Assembly (NCBI GenBank): GCA_017522065.1
Contig: JAFXAD010000043.1
Coordinates: 39,988-103,987 of the forward strand
Direction: 5' to 3'
From: Bacteroidales bacterium
Lineage (GTDB): Bacteria > Bacteroidota > Bacteroidia > Bacteroidales > P3
DNA length: 64,000 nucleotides
Position numbers and translations under genes: made by a program. Every line of letters starts with the position of its first letter. Position 1 is the first letter of the stretch. The notes beneath the pieces were generated by a model. The model saw only the letters and a list, made by a program, of their open reading frames with translations, did no database searches and had not been told where the DNA came from. This document shows positions 25,374 to 33,675 of the stretch, in pieces.

Positions 25374-25763
25374 TTAACGTTTGCTGAACTGGAAGCGTTT
25401 GCGTGCTTTGGGCTGACCGGGTTTCTTACGTTCAACCATACGGGGGTCACGCATAAGCAGGCTCTTTGACTTCAGAGCGGGGCGGTCTTCGGCGTTGTTC
25501 TCGCAAAGTGCGCGAGCAATGGCCATTCTCAGTGCCTCGGCCTGTCCGGTGATTCCACCGCCATCGAGATTAGCCTTCACATCCCATTTGCCTTCTGCAT
25601 CAACAATCTGGAATGCCTGGTTTACGATGAACTGAAGCGGACCTGTGGGGAAATATTCCTTATAGTCTCTGTTGTTTACGGTGATTTTTCCGCTGCCGGG
25701 TTTCATGTAAATACGTGCAACAGCGGTCTTTCTTCTACCTATAGTGTTGATTACTTGCTCCAT
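25374..25763 (-). CDS. rpsI: 30S ribosomal protein S9
   Basis: 129 residues. NTIGRRKTAVARIYMKPGSG at the start and KARKRFQFSKR at the end are diagnostic. It follows rplM after 5 bases in the conserved rplM-rpsI pair. The C-terminal arm contacts P-site tRNA. Confidence 0.97.
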   Translation of the reverse strand: MEQVINTIGRRKTAVARIYMKPGSGKITVNNRDYKEYFPTGPLQFIVNQAFQIVDAEGKWDVKANLDGGGITGQAEALRMAIARALCENNAEDRPALKSKSLLMRDPRMVERKKPGQPKARKRFQFSKR

Positions 25764-25768
25764 TGCTA

Positions 25769-26224
25769 TTATCTTATATCGTTAATGTTGATGACTTTTG
25801 GGTTCTGCGCCTGATGAGGATGCTCGCTGCCTACATAGATGTACAGGTTGCGGTAGAGGGCTGCTCCCAGTCTGTTCTTCGGAAGCATGCCGCGGATGGC
25901 GTGTTCCAGAATGCGTTCGGGATGGCTGTTCAGCAACTTGGCAGGGGTGGTCTCACGCTGGCCACCGGGATATCCGGTATAGCGCTGATAAATCTTGTCG
26001 GTCATTTTCTTACCCGTGAAAACGACTTTCTCTGCATTAATGATGATAACATTGTCGCCGCAATCAACGTGCGGAGTGAAGCAAGGTTTGGTCTTGCCTC
26101 TCAGGATGTTGGCAACGCGGGTTGCCAGACGTCCAACGGTCTGGTTTTCTGCATCGACAAGAACCCATTCTTTCTTTACGGTGTTCTTGTTGGCCGATAC
26201 GGTTTTGTAGCTTAATGTACTCAT
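25769..26224 (-). CDS. rplM: 50S ribosomal protein L13
   Basis: 151 residues from the ATG at 26224 (MSTLSYKTVSANK); the frame is open to 26320 but that is leader sequence. Signatures are WVLVDAENQTVGRLAT, FTGKKMTDKIYQRYTGYPGG and GMLPKNRLGAALYRNLYIY. First gene of the rplM-rpsI-rpsB-tsf transcript. Confidence 0.97.
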   Translation of the reverse strand: MSTLSYKTVSANKNTVKKEWVLVDAENQTVGRLATRVANILRGKTKPCFTPHVDCGDNVIIINAEKVVFTGKKMTDKIYQRYTGYPGGQRETTPAKLLNSHPERILEHAIRGMLPKNRLGAALYRNLYIYVGSEHPHQAQNPKVININDIR

Positions 26225-26447
26225 TTTTATTTTTACGATGATGTTCTTAAATTTTTTTTCGACACTGCATCTCTGCAGTGCCCGATTCCTTGTTTTTTTC
26301 TCTGATTTCCTGGTTTGCAATACGGCTGACGGATAACCTTACTGCACACCTATCCATCTGAAGCAGAAGATATTGAACGGGTAATCATCTCTTCTGACAA
26401 CATTTTTAGAGGGTGCAAAATTACGTACTATTTTGAAACTGACCAAA
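26225..26447 (-). promoter_or_regulatory. Promoter and long leader of the rplM operon
   Basis: On the minus strand TTTG (26444-26447), 20 bases and TAATTTTG (26416-26423) give a good promoter. The leader of about 185 bases contains a hairpin CACTGCA-GAGA-TGCAGTG (26263-26280) 40 bases before the start codon. A leader this long with a hairpin fits ribosomal-protein feedback control, but no known leader family is recognised. The -33 box overlaps the end of the upstream methyltransferase gene's gap by one base. Confidence 0.6.
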
Positions 26448-26448
26448 T

Positions 26449-27741
26449 TTATTTGTTGATTTCTTCCAAAAAATGTTGATAATTTTTCGGAAGACAGCAG
26501 ACGAAACTGCATTTTCGGGTGCCAACGGTGGTGGCTATGACGAAGAGGTCACCGCCCTCTTTCAGACCTAGCTGGCGTTGCAGCTCGGCGGCTGCCATGG
26601 GGTAGTTGCGCGTAACCACATGGGCCTTGCCGTCGGGAATCCATCTCTGCACCTCTTTGCGGGTTGGCTTGATTTCCGTCAGGACGCAGAAGGTGCGGCC
26701 GGGAAAGTGCTGTATGAGACTGTCGCTCGTGTAGAGATGGGTGTTGCGCGACAGTTTGTCCACTTTCTCCGTCTGGCTCAGCATCTTGAAAGGTCCGGCT
26801 TTCATCAGTGCGGCATTGGGTTCGTAGAGATATTTCTTCATCTCGCTGCTGTATGTGGCTTGGGCCTGGGCTTCGCTCTCTCGCGTGAAGGCGAAGCTGT
26901 CCACCATGCCGTGGTGCAGGTGATGGCAGCGAATAGTAGGCTCACCTTCAGACTTTCCGCAACGGAACAGCACCTCCTTGCATTCGCCTTGTACGGCTAC
27001 GATATAGATGTCGCTGACGTTATGCAATTGCGAGGCGCCAAGTGTGATGTCGATCATCGGCGAGGCTTTTACCAGAATCTCTTTACTCTTGGCGAACAGC
27101 AGCTCCTGATGCGCCAGTATGTCAGGTGTGCAATCCTCGAAGGCTGCAACTTTGTGTCCGTGTGTGTCGCGCCGCGCGGGGTCGACAAATATCAGGTCGA
27201 AGCAGTTGTCCTGTTGCTGGAGCCATTCCAGGCTGTCGCCACAGTGGACGTGGACATTCTTCAGCCCCAACGCCTGCGCATTGCTCTGAGCCAGTCTGCA
27301 TAGTTCCGCATTTTGCTCTACATAGTCCACTTCGACCTCCCGTGGCTCTTCCGCCCTCCATCCGGCCATGGCGAAGGTGTCTATGCCCATGCCGCCCGTC
27401 AGGTCGGCGATGTGCAGTGGCATGGAAGGTGCTTCGTCTTGTTGTCGAAGGTTGCCGAGCCGCTGAAAGCAGATGTCGGCTTTGTGCAAGGCTGTGGCCT
27501 CCGACGATGCCTGTTCCCTGTTCAGTCGGGGCGGATAGGAGAACCCTTCACACTCCAGCAGCGACGGCCATTTCTCACGCGCCGTCCGCCGCCCCTCTAT
27601 CTGCTGCACTGCCGCCGCCATATCAATATCAGGATACCGCGCCGCACTCAGCAGCAACCGCGCGGTATCGTCATTCTCATGTTCTTTCGCGAATATAATT
27701 TCCCGCTTCGCGAGATCTTGGAAATCTTTATTTTCTGTCAT
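26449..27741 (-). CDS. Class I SAM methyltransferase with THUMP-like domain (PG1098 family)
   Basis: 430 residues from the ATG at 27741 (MTENKDFQDLAKREIIF); an ATG 13 codons upstream lies in repeat DNA. The SAM-binding site is ADLTGGMGIDTFAMA, and FDLIFVDPARRDTHGHKVA is the family's catalytic-site signature. The C-terminal THUMP-like, ferredoxin-like domain (RTFCVLTEIKPTRKEVQRW) suggests an RNA substrate. The family is common in Bacteroidetes and its target is unproven. Its 5' end, including the start codon, has been copied twice upstream. Confidence 0.85.
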   Translation of the reverse strand: MTENKDFQDLAKREIIFAKEHENDDTARLLLSAARYPDIDMAAAVQQIEGRRTAREKWPSLLECEGFSYPPRLNREQASSEATALHKADICFQRLGNLRQQDEAPSMPLHIADLTGGMGIDTFAMAGWRAEEPREVEVDYVEQNAELCRLAQSNAQALGLKNVHVHCGDSLEWLQQQDNCFDLIFVDPARRDTHGHKVAAFEDCTPDILAHQELLFAKSKEILVKASPMIDITLGASQLHNVSDIYIVAVQGECKEVLFRCGKSEGEPTIRCHHLHHGMVDSFAFTRESEAQAQATYSSEMKKYLYEPNAALMKAGPFKMLSQTEKVDKLSRNTHLYTSDSLIQHFPGRTFCVLTEIKPTRKEVQRWIPDGKAHVVTRNYPMAAAELQRQLGLKEGGDLFVIATTVGTRKCSFVCCLPKNYQHFLEEINK

Positions 27742-28072
27742 CGGATGGGTTCGGGCGAATCTTGGAAATTTTTTTTTCAATCTTGGAAATCGTATTCCCG
27801 CAACGCGGGAATATTTTAGTTCTCCCGCTTCGCGAGATCTTGGAAATCTTGGAAATCTTTGTTTTCTGTCATTGGATGGGCACGGGCAAATCTTGGAAAT
27901 TTTTTTTCAATCTTGGAAATCGTATTCCCGCAACGCGAGAATATTTTAGTTCTCCCGCTTCGCGAGATCTTGGAAATCCTGGAAATCTTTATTTTCTGTC
28001 ATCGGATGGGTTCGGGCAAATCTTGGAAATCTTTTTTCAATCTTGGAAATATCTATTCCCGCAACGCGGGAA
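27702..28072. repeat. Triplicated 5' end of the methyltransferase gene (122-131 bp unit)
   Basis: Three tandem copies begin at 27702, 27824 and 27954. Each carries CCCGCTTCGCGAGATCTTGG, a GACAGAAAA start region and a CCCGCAACGCGGG-type hairpin. The first copy is the real start of the methyltransferase gene. On the minus strand the other two (27816-27872 and 27946-28002) each encode the same 18-residue ORF, MTENKDFQDFQDLAKREN, followed by TAA. Internal 9-base words CTTGGAAAT are themselves repeated. Confidence 0.9.
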
Positions 28073-28122
28073 TTGTGTGCGGCTCGAGTCTTTGAGGTTC
28101 GACTTTGTCTTTTCTTTGAAGC

Positions 28123-28527
28123 TTAAGGATTGAAATAACGATTGGGGACTTTTATCATTCCTTTCGCAAAGTCGTCCTCGTTGAAGTTTATCAGCCAGCC
28201 CAATGGTTTGTTGGTCAGCTTAAGATAGGTGCGCAGCTGTTTGTAGTTTATAGATGAGAGCTCTGTGACGGATTTCAGTTCTAAGATGATTGTGTCCTCA
28301 ACCAACAGGTCTATCCTCAGGTCGCTACCGACAACAATCCCTTTGTATACTACTTGGATTGGGATTTGCGATTGCACTTTGATGTTGCGCAATCTCAATT
28401 CGGCAACCAGTGCTTTCTCATAGATGGATTCCAGCAATCCGGGCCCGAAATAGTTATATACCTCCATCGCAGCACCTCGGATTTGGTACGACAATCCATT
28501 AAGATGTTCCTCAAAAGATATGCTCAT
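28123..28527 (-). CDS. GxxExxY family protein (PDDEXK-like)
   Basis: 134 residues. The name-giving motif is GPGLLESIYEKAL (GxxExxY), and DLRIDLLVEDTIILELKSVT carries the D..ExK pattern of a PDDEXK nuclease fold. Members of this family occur inside 23S rRNA intervening sequences and as stand-alone accessory genes in Bacteroidetes; their role is unknown. It is flanked on both sides by TTGGAAAT-type hairpin repeats, which suggests a small mobile or recombining unit. Confidence 0.88.
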   Translation of the reverse strand: MSISFEEHLNGLSYQIRGAAMEVYNYFGPGLLESIYEKALVAELRLRNIKVQSQIPIQVVYKGIVVGSDLRIDLLVEDTIILELKSVTELSSINYKQLRTYLKLTNKPLGWLINFNEDDFAKGMIKVPNRYFNP

Positions 28528-28852
28528 ATTAGCCTTCCTCTTGTGTTAAGCATTAATTAAGAATAGTATATCGACACCTCTAATTATTATTTTTATAAAC
28601 GGCGTGGTATGCCTGCGAATACATAATGAATAAAGAAAATGCAATGAGCAATTGTGCGAATTTAACAAATACCGAGTCAGCCTTTCCGACTTTGTCGGAA
28701 AGATTATTTCCAAGATTTTATTCGATTTCCAGGATTTGCCGTGGTGTACAACATCTTAGAATTTCTAAGATTTCCAAGATTTCCGCCTCAGGCGGGGAGA
28801 TAAAATCAACCGCCAGCGGGGAAAAACGTTCCCCCGCTGGCGGCGGAAAGAA
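28528..28852. repeat. Hairpin-rich non-coding gap with TTTCCAAGATT words
   Basis: The gap holds three hairpins: TCCGAC-TTT-GTCGGA (28685-28699), CCGCC-TCA-GGCGG (about 28787-28799) and CCGCCAGCGGGG with CCCCGCTGGCGG (28810-28843). Between them are several TTTCCAAGATT words, the reverse complement of the CTTGGAAAT words at 27702-28072. The last hairpin lies 10 bases beyond the nucleotidyltransferase stop and may terminate it on the minus strand. No gene is supported here. Confidence 0.6.
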
Positions 28853-29743
28853 TCAATAAACTCCCTGTTCATGCAGTTTCTTCAGACGGTCGACCACCAT
28901 CGGGCGGTCTTCCTTGTAGGTTACGCCGAACCATTGTGCCGTGGTCTTCAGCACGCGCATAGTGGCGTATCCGCTGGCGAGGAAAGTGTTGACGGCGAAG
29001 GGGATGTAGTATTCCGACTTCATCTCTGTACCGCGGGTTTTCAGAAACTCGACAAAGAGTTTCTCGCTCTCCACAAAGTAGTCGGGCGTGAATCCGAAAA
29101 GGTTCATCGACACCGTTGCGTCGGCAGGAAGCGGGTGCATCGACCCGTCGTCGTCCTTGTATTCGATGCCGTTGGCGGTGCGGCCTATGCTGGTGCGTTC
29201 GGTCATGCCGACAAGGTAGCCTTCCGGGTTGACTTCGCACACGCCGCGGCTGACGGTTCCGTTCTCGGAGAGGGTGTTTTCGAGGCGGTAGCCGACCATG
29301 CAGTATTTGCCTTTCTGTCCGTCGAGGTTGCGGAGATATTCTCCCATTACCTTGAAGGCGTCGGCGCCATAGAAGTCGTCGGCGTTGATTACTGCGAAGG
29401 GCTCATGTATGGCGTCTTTTGCCATGAGGATGGCATGGTTGGTGCCCCAAGGTTTTTCGCGGCCTTCGGGGACGCTGAATCCGGCCGGCAGCATGTCGAG
29501 TTCCTGGAATACATATTCCACTTCGATTTTGTTGCCGAAATGCTCGGCGTTGATTTTTGCCTTGAATTCCTGCTCGAAGCTGTGGCGGATGACAAAGACC
29601 ACTTTGCCGAATCCGGCACGTATGGCGTCGGTTATCGAGTAGTCCATGATGATTTCTCCGTTGGGGCCTACGCCGTCCATCTGTTTCAGTCCGCCGTAGC
29701 GGCTGCCCATTCCGGCAGCAAGTACTAATAGTGTTGGTTTCAT
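28853..29743 (-). CDS. Sugar-phosphate nucleotidyltransferase
   Basis: 296 residues. The N-terminal nucleotide-binding loop LVLAAGMGSRYGGLKQMDGV, the metal-site VINADDFYGADAF and the later VSMNLFGFTPDYF place it in the NTP_transferase family that activates sugar phosphates (for example glucose- or mannose-1-phosphate) to NDP-sugars. The product is unknown. It ends the run TPR lipoprotein, DUF4292, LolA-like, tadA, this gene, after a 33-base spacer. Confidence 0.88.
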   Translation of the reverse strand: MKPTLLVLAAGMGSRYGGLKQMDGVGPNGEIIMDYSITDAIRAGFGKVVFVIRHSFEQEFKAKINAEHFGNKIEVEYVFQELDMLPAGFSVPEGREKPWGTNHAILMAKDAIHEPFAVINADDFYGADAFKVMGEYLRNLDGQKGKYCMVGYRLENTLSENGTVSRGVCEVNPEGYLVGMTERTSIGRTANGIEYKDDDGSMHPLPADATVSMNLFGFTPDYFVESEKLFVEFLKTRGTEMKSEYYIPFAVNTFLASGYATMRVLKTTAQWFGVTYKEDRPMVVDRLKKLHEQGVY

Positions 29744-29776
29744 TATGATTGTTTTTTTTGTGTTTTCTGTCTTGTC

Positions 29777-30223
29777 TTATCTGAGTTCTTTGAAGAATTT
29801 TTTCATCAGTTCGCTGCATTCTTCTTCAAGCACACCTTTTTCCACCTGGGTTTTGGGGTGCAGCATCGCGCGGCCTATCCGCTCGAAACCCCGTTTGCTG
29901 TCGCTTGCTCCGTAGACGATTCTTCCTATCTGAGTCCATCCGGCAGCACCGGCACACATGGGGCATGGCTCGACGGTGACGTACAGCGTGCATTCGGGCA
30001 GGTACTTGCTCCCGAGAGCTTCGGAAGCCGACGTGAACGCCACCATTTCGGCATGGGCCGTGACGTCGTTCAGCCGCTCGGTGTTGTTATGGCCCCTGGC
30101 TATTATCTGGCCGTTGCATACTATGACGGCACCGATGGGTATCTCGCCTTCGTCGTATGCGGCTTTGGCCTCGCGCAGGGCCTGCTGCATGTAGTATTCG
30201 TCTTCGTTGTCAAAAATGCTCAT
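29777..30223 (-). CDS. tadA: tRNA-specific adenosine deaminase
   Basis: 148 residues. The zinc site is complete: HAEM (catalytic Glu) and PCPMCAGA. It makes inosine at the tRNA wobble base (A34 of tRNA-Arg). EIPIGAVIV and GFERIGRAMLHPK are typical of TadA rather than guanine deaminase. It follows the LolA-like gene after 9 bases. Confidence 0.9.
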   Translation of the reverse strand: MSIFDNEDEYYMQQALREAKAAYDEGEIPIGAVIVCNGQIIARGHNNTERLNDVTAHAEMVAFTSASEALGSKYLPECTLYVTVEPCPMCAGAAGWTQIGRIVYGASDSKRGFERIGRAMLHPKTQVEKGVLEEECSELMKKFFKELR

Positions 30224-30232
30224 GAGTAGGTG

Positions 30233-30979
30233 TCAGTCTTTGGTGAAAAAATCCATATTGACGGGAATGTAGTCGAAATGCGTGAAGTAGAACAGGACGT
30301 CGTTGCCCATCTGGTAACTTTCCACACTTGGCAGCAGCACGGTGCCGACGGGCTGGTATTCGTGGAAGGCGTGCCAGTCGGCGTGTTCGTATGCAGCGTG
30401 GTTGGTATATTCAGAGTGTTTGCTGGTTTCCTCAATAAGGAAAAGCAGGCCGCTCTCTGGTTCAAAAAGCAGGTATCGGTTGTAGACGTTAGGAGTTTCC
30501 ATCAGAACACGATAGACGTCGTTTTGTTGGAATTTCACTCGCCCTTCGTACTTCATCGTTGAGCCGTTTGCTTTCCAGTTGTAGAGTGGGCTGCGGAATT
30601 CGTAGGCACGAAGCATGGTGTAGAAGCGGTCGTCAGTTACATTCACCCATTTGTCGCTGACTTTCCGCGAAAACTCTTTGAAAACCGTTCTGTTGTCGGA
30701 ATAAAGGCCTTCAATTAGGGTGTCGCCATGCCATAGTTCGCAGCGGAACTTGTTGGGATTGAGGTACCAACGCTTCAGGATTGCCGTGTCGTGCGGCGTG
30801 GAGCGGTAATATATATATGTTTCCATATATAATATACTGTCGGGTCGTATCGACTGTACGTTCAGCAGGTCCATATATCTGTTTACGATGGCTTCGGCCG
30901 AGTCGGTTGCGGGGATGCTTTTTTGTGCGGTCGAGTGGAAGGCTAAAGCCACGAATAGCAGGAAAATCAGTTTTTTCAT
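30233..30979 (-). CDS. Secreted LolA-like hypothetical protein
   Basis: 248 residues with a signal peptide (MKKLIFLLFVALAFHSTAQ). The pattern SAEAIVNRYMDLLNV near the start and the long beta-rich body (PNKFRCELWHGDTLIEGLYS, YNRYLLFEPESGLLFLIEET) resemble LolA-type half-barrels that carry lipids or lipoproteins. That is a fold guess, with no diagnostic motif. It is co-transcribed with DUF4292 and TPR lipoproteins, so it probably acts in the cell envelope. Confidence 0.6.
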   Translation of the reverse strand: MKKLIFLLFVALAFHSTAQKSIPATDSAEAIVNRYMDLLNVQSIRPDSILYMETYIYYRSTPHDTAILKRWYLNPNKFRCELWHGDTLIEGLYSDNRTVFKEFSRKVSDKWVNVTDDRFYTMLRAYEFRSPLYNWKANGSTMKYEGRVKFQQNDVYRVLMETPNVYNRYLLFEPESGLLFLIEETSKHSEYTNHAAYEHADWHAFHEYQPVGTVLLPSVESYQMGNDVLFYFTHFDYIPVNMDFFTKD

Positions 30980-30987
30980 TGTACGTT

Positions 30988-31773
30988 CTATATTTTTTTA
31001 GATTTCTTTGGGATGTTGAATGGGTAGCTCTGAGGTCTGTTGAGTGTGATTCTGTCCAGTTCTATCTCGGTCGATGTGTTGAACTGTCTGCTTTTAAGGC
31101 TGAATCCTATTGTCGATGGCAGCATTTGTCCGCCTGTGTCGGTCTGACGTCTGTATTCAACCTTCAGTTTCTGGCCAACGGATGCCGATTCCGATTTGAC
31201 GGCGGTCAGTCTTTTGGTCTGGAAGTCTTTTTTGAGAGTCATTTGCCTTTGCGGAGCCGAGGTGCCGCTCTTTTGGCTGTACCATAGCGTCACCGTATCC
31301 CCGTTGCGCTGTGGCTCCTTGGCCTTAGAGCAGCGCGGCGGGCAGTTTCCGGTAAGCAGGGCTTCCAAAGTGGTGAAATCGATGTCGACGCCCCAGCGCT
31401 GGCGCAGGTCGTCGTAGCTGCCGTCAAAGTGCTTGTTCATCATCTTGCTGTATGCCTGCACGCGCGTAGGGGTCAGCATCAGCCGGCCCAGCTCGACAAT
31501 CTTGTTCAGGCTTATCCAGACAACGCTGTCGTGCGTGATGCGCAGCTGTCCGTTCACGGTGATGCCTTCGACGGTACAGCTGAAGTTGGCGCTGTAGTGT
31601 GTGTAGGAGACGTTCTGTATGGTGTCAAGCCTTATCGGATGGGGTTTCGGTTCCTGTGTGGCAGATACGGATGTGCTGTCGTTGAAGGGACCCTTCGAGA
31701 GGTGCCTGTGTGAGCGGCATCCGACGGTAGCCAGCAGTAGTGCGGTCAGCAGTAGTGCGGTGATTTTCCTCAT
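30988..31773 (-). CDS. DUF4292 lipoprotein
   Basis: 261 residues from the ATG at 31773 (MRKITALLLTALLLATVGC); the upstream open frame is a shadow of the TPR gene. It carries a lipoprotein signal and a LolA/LppX-like body (FSCTVEGITVNGQLRITHDS, VVWISLNKIVELGRLMLTPT). The family regularly follows a TPR lipoprotein in Bacteroidetes and probably belongs to outer-membrane biogenesis. It overlaps the TPR gene by 4 bases. Confidence 0.85.
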   Translation of the reverse strand: MRKITALLLTALLLATVGCRSHRHLSKGPFNDSTSVSATQEPKPHPIRLDTIQNVSYTHYSANFSCTVEGITVNGQLRITHDSVVWISLNKIVELGRLMLTPTRVQAYSKMMNKHFDGSYDDLRQRWGVDIDFTTLEALLTGNCPPRCSKAKEPQRNGDTVTLWYSQKSGTSAPQRQMTLKKDFQTKRLTAVKSESASVGQKLKVEYRRQTDTGGQMLPSTIGFSLKSRQFNTSTEIELDRITLNRPQSYPFNIPKKSKKI

Positions 31774-33431
31774 GGCTTGACAGTTTTTTCGAGGCTTGAT
31801 TTGATAGACTTCCAATGTTCGTTGACTTCGTCCGACGGCTCGCCTCGTTTCATGGCTTTTTCGATGTAGGTGATGGCTTCGCGGTCTCTGCCCATACGGT
31901 GCAGAATCCAGGCGTAGGTGTCGAGGAAGTAATGGTTGTCGGGCTCCGCTTTGAGAGTCTGCTTCGACATCTGTTCGGCTTTGTCGAGGTGGTTGCCGTC
32001 CAGAGCCAAGCGGTAGGCGTAGCTGTTCAGGGCTTGCAAGTCGTTGGGATAGATGCGCAGGAGGCGCTCGTAGTAGGCGTAGCAAGCTGTGTCGTTGAGG
32101 CGGTTGTAGCAGTCTGCCAGCATCATATATGTATCCGGCTCGAGGTACCCTTTGTCGAATCCTAACTGCTCGCAGCGTTTGGCCAGTTCAATGGCATGCT
32201 CGTAACGCCCGTTGTCGTGTTCCACGACAGCCTGCATATAATAGGGCAGGGGGTGCAGAGGGAAGAGGGCGGCTGCTCGTCGGGCGTCGCTGGCAAGGCG
32301 TGCGGTGTCTTTGTAAGTGGACAGTTCGGCGACCAGAAGGGCCTCCCAGATGTAGTATTTGCTGCTGTCGCGGGTCAGGTAGAGAGTGAATTGCTTTGTG
32401 GCCTCTTCGTATTTTTTCTGCCGCATCAGTATGTCGCCATACAGGGCTGCATAGCTAATGCTGTCGTCGCTCCCGCGCAGGGCGGTCTCGACAAGGTCGA
32501 AAGCGTATTGCGAATAGATGCCATAGAATTCCTCGGTCGTGTAGAAGTTTGTCACGATGTGAATCTTGTTGGCTGTCGACAGGTTGTGCTGACCCATCGC
32601 TATTCGCAGCTCTTCGTATGCTTCGCGGGGCTTTTTGGCGGCTTTGTAGTATTCGGCGAGCGAAATGTGGATGTATTCGTCGTCGGGGTTCGAGGCGAGA
32701 ATGCGGTCGTAATGTTCTTTGGCCTTGTCGTATTTTCCGGCAGCCATGTATGTTTCGGCCAGTATGCTCCTGTAGCGGCTCTCTTGCGGCATGGTCTTGA
32801 CCAGAGCCTCTATTTCCTGGACGGCTTTGGCCTCGTTGCCGGCGTGGGTCCACAGCTTGGCTTTCTGCAGCGACACGGTTTCGGTCACGCCGACCTTCTT
32901 CTCCACGCGGTTCAGGGCATCGATGGCGCCCTTGGTGTTGTTGGTTTTAAGGTAAGCGTTGCTGAGTTCGTAGTAGTATTCGAGCACGTCGGGATTGCGC
33001 TGCACGATGGTTTCCCATACTCGTACACACTGCTCGGGCTGGTTGCTGACGTGATAGAGGTTGGCCTGGTTGAGCAGATACCACACGTTGCCGTTGTCGC
33101 CTTCGGCGGCAGCCTTGGCATAAACGATGGCGCTGTCGATCATGCCTTTGTCGAGCATGATGCGGCTCAGTTCGTACTGTGCGGCATGGCATGAGGGGTC
33201 AGTCTGCAGCAGCTTGCGGTATTGTTGCTCGGCTTCGCTGTCGCGACCCGTCTCCTGCATCATCTTGGCGTCGATAAGCATGGCTTCCCTTGCCAGTCGT
33301 TCATCGGTGGTCTCCACAATGGGTTTGCGCCTGTAGCGGCTGTCGCTTTCTGACGGCAGGCTTTTGCTGCCGCCGCAAGAGGCTAAGGCAATGACAATTG
33401 GCAGCAGGGGGAGGATTCTCGTTAGTTTCAT
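31770..33431 (-). CDS. TPR-repeat lipoprotein
   Basis: 553 residues with a lipoprotein signal (MKLTRILPLLPIVIALASC). About ten TPR units follow, for example AEQQYRKLLQTDPSCHAAQ, AKEHYDRILASNPDDEYIH and AITYIEKAMKRGEPSDEVNE. TPRs scaffold protein complexes. The order TPR lipoprotein then DUF4292 is conserved in Bacteroidetes. It heads a five-gene run down to the nucleotidyltransferase. Confidence 0.88.
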   Translation of the reverse strand: MKLTRILPLLPIVIALASCGGSKSLPSESDSRYRRKPIVETTDERLAREAMLIDAKMMQETGRDSEAEQQYRKLLQTDPSCHAAQYELSRIMLDKGMIDSAIVYAKAAAEGDNGNVWYLLNQANLYHVSNQPEQCVRVWETIVQRNPDVLEYYYELSNAYLKTNNTKGAIDALNRVEKKVGVTETVSLQKAKLWTHAGNEAKAVQEIEALVKTMPQESRYRSILAETYMAAGKYDKAKEHYDRILASNPDDEYIHISLAEYYKAAKKPREAYEELRIAMGQHNLSTANKIHIVTNFYTTEEFYGIYSQYAFDLVETALRGSDDSISYAALYGDILMRQKKYEEATKQFTLYLTRDSSKYYIWEALLVAELSTYKDTARLASDARRAAALFPLHPLPYYMQAVVEHDNGRYEHAIELAKRCEQLGFDKGYLEPDTYMMLADCYNRLNDTACYAYYERLLRIYPNDLQALNSYAYRLALDGNHLDKAEQMSKQTLKAEPDNHYFLDTYAWILHRMGRDREAITYIEKAMKRGEPSDEVNEHWKSIKSSLEKTVKP

Positions 33432-33530
33432 TGGTGCAAGTCGTAGTCTACAAATTTTATTGTACTTAACTTATAAAAGCCCTCTTTAGTATGTTGCGCT
33501 CAGAAAAAAAACAAAAAAATGCTTAAATAT

Positions 33531-33561
33531 TTTGTCAGTATTTTTTTTTGTTCTAAATTTG
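33531..33561 (+). promoter_or_regulatory. Strong promoter of the large T9SS protein gene
   Basis: TTTG (33531-33534), exactly 19 bases, TAAATTTG (33554-33561). The leader is about 108 bases long and AT-rich, as for highly expressed Bacteroidetes genes. Confidence 0.88.
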
Positions 33562-33675
33562 CACCCAAATAGTAGAACTGTAGAATTCTTGTATGGTGGT
33601 ATATAATATACTGGATATAAGAAGACTATGTAAATGATTGAAACGAAAATTTTTATTAATCAAAATTCAATTACA

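Noticed and set aside
27762-28133. A 123-codon plus-strand ORF across the triplicated region
   Set aside because: It is the antisense of a tandem repeat, has a repetitive hydrophobic translation (EILEILEIF) and no family likeness.
28626-28859. A 77-codon plus-strand ORF upstream of the GxxExxY gene
   Set aside because: Its second half translates hairpin and repeat DNA, it has no family likeness, and it overlaps the nucleotidyltransferase stop.
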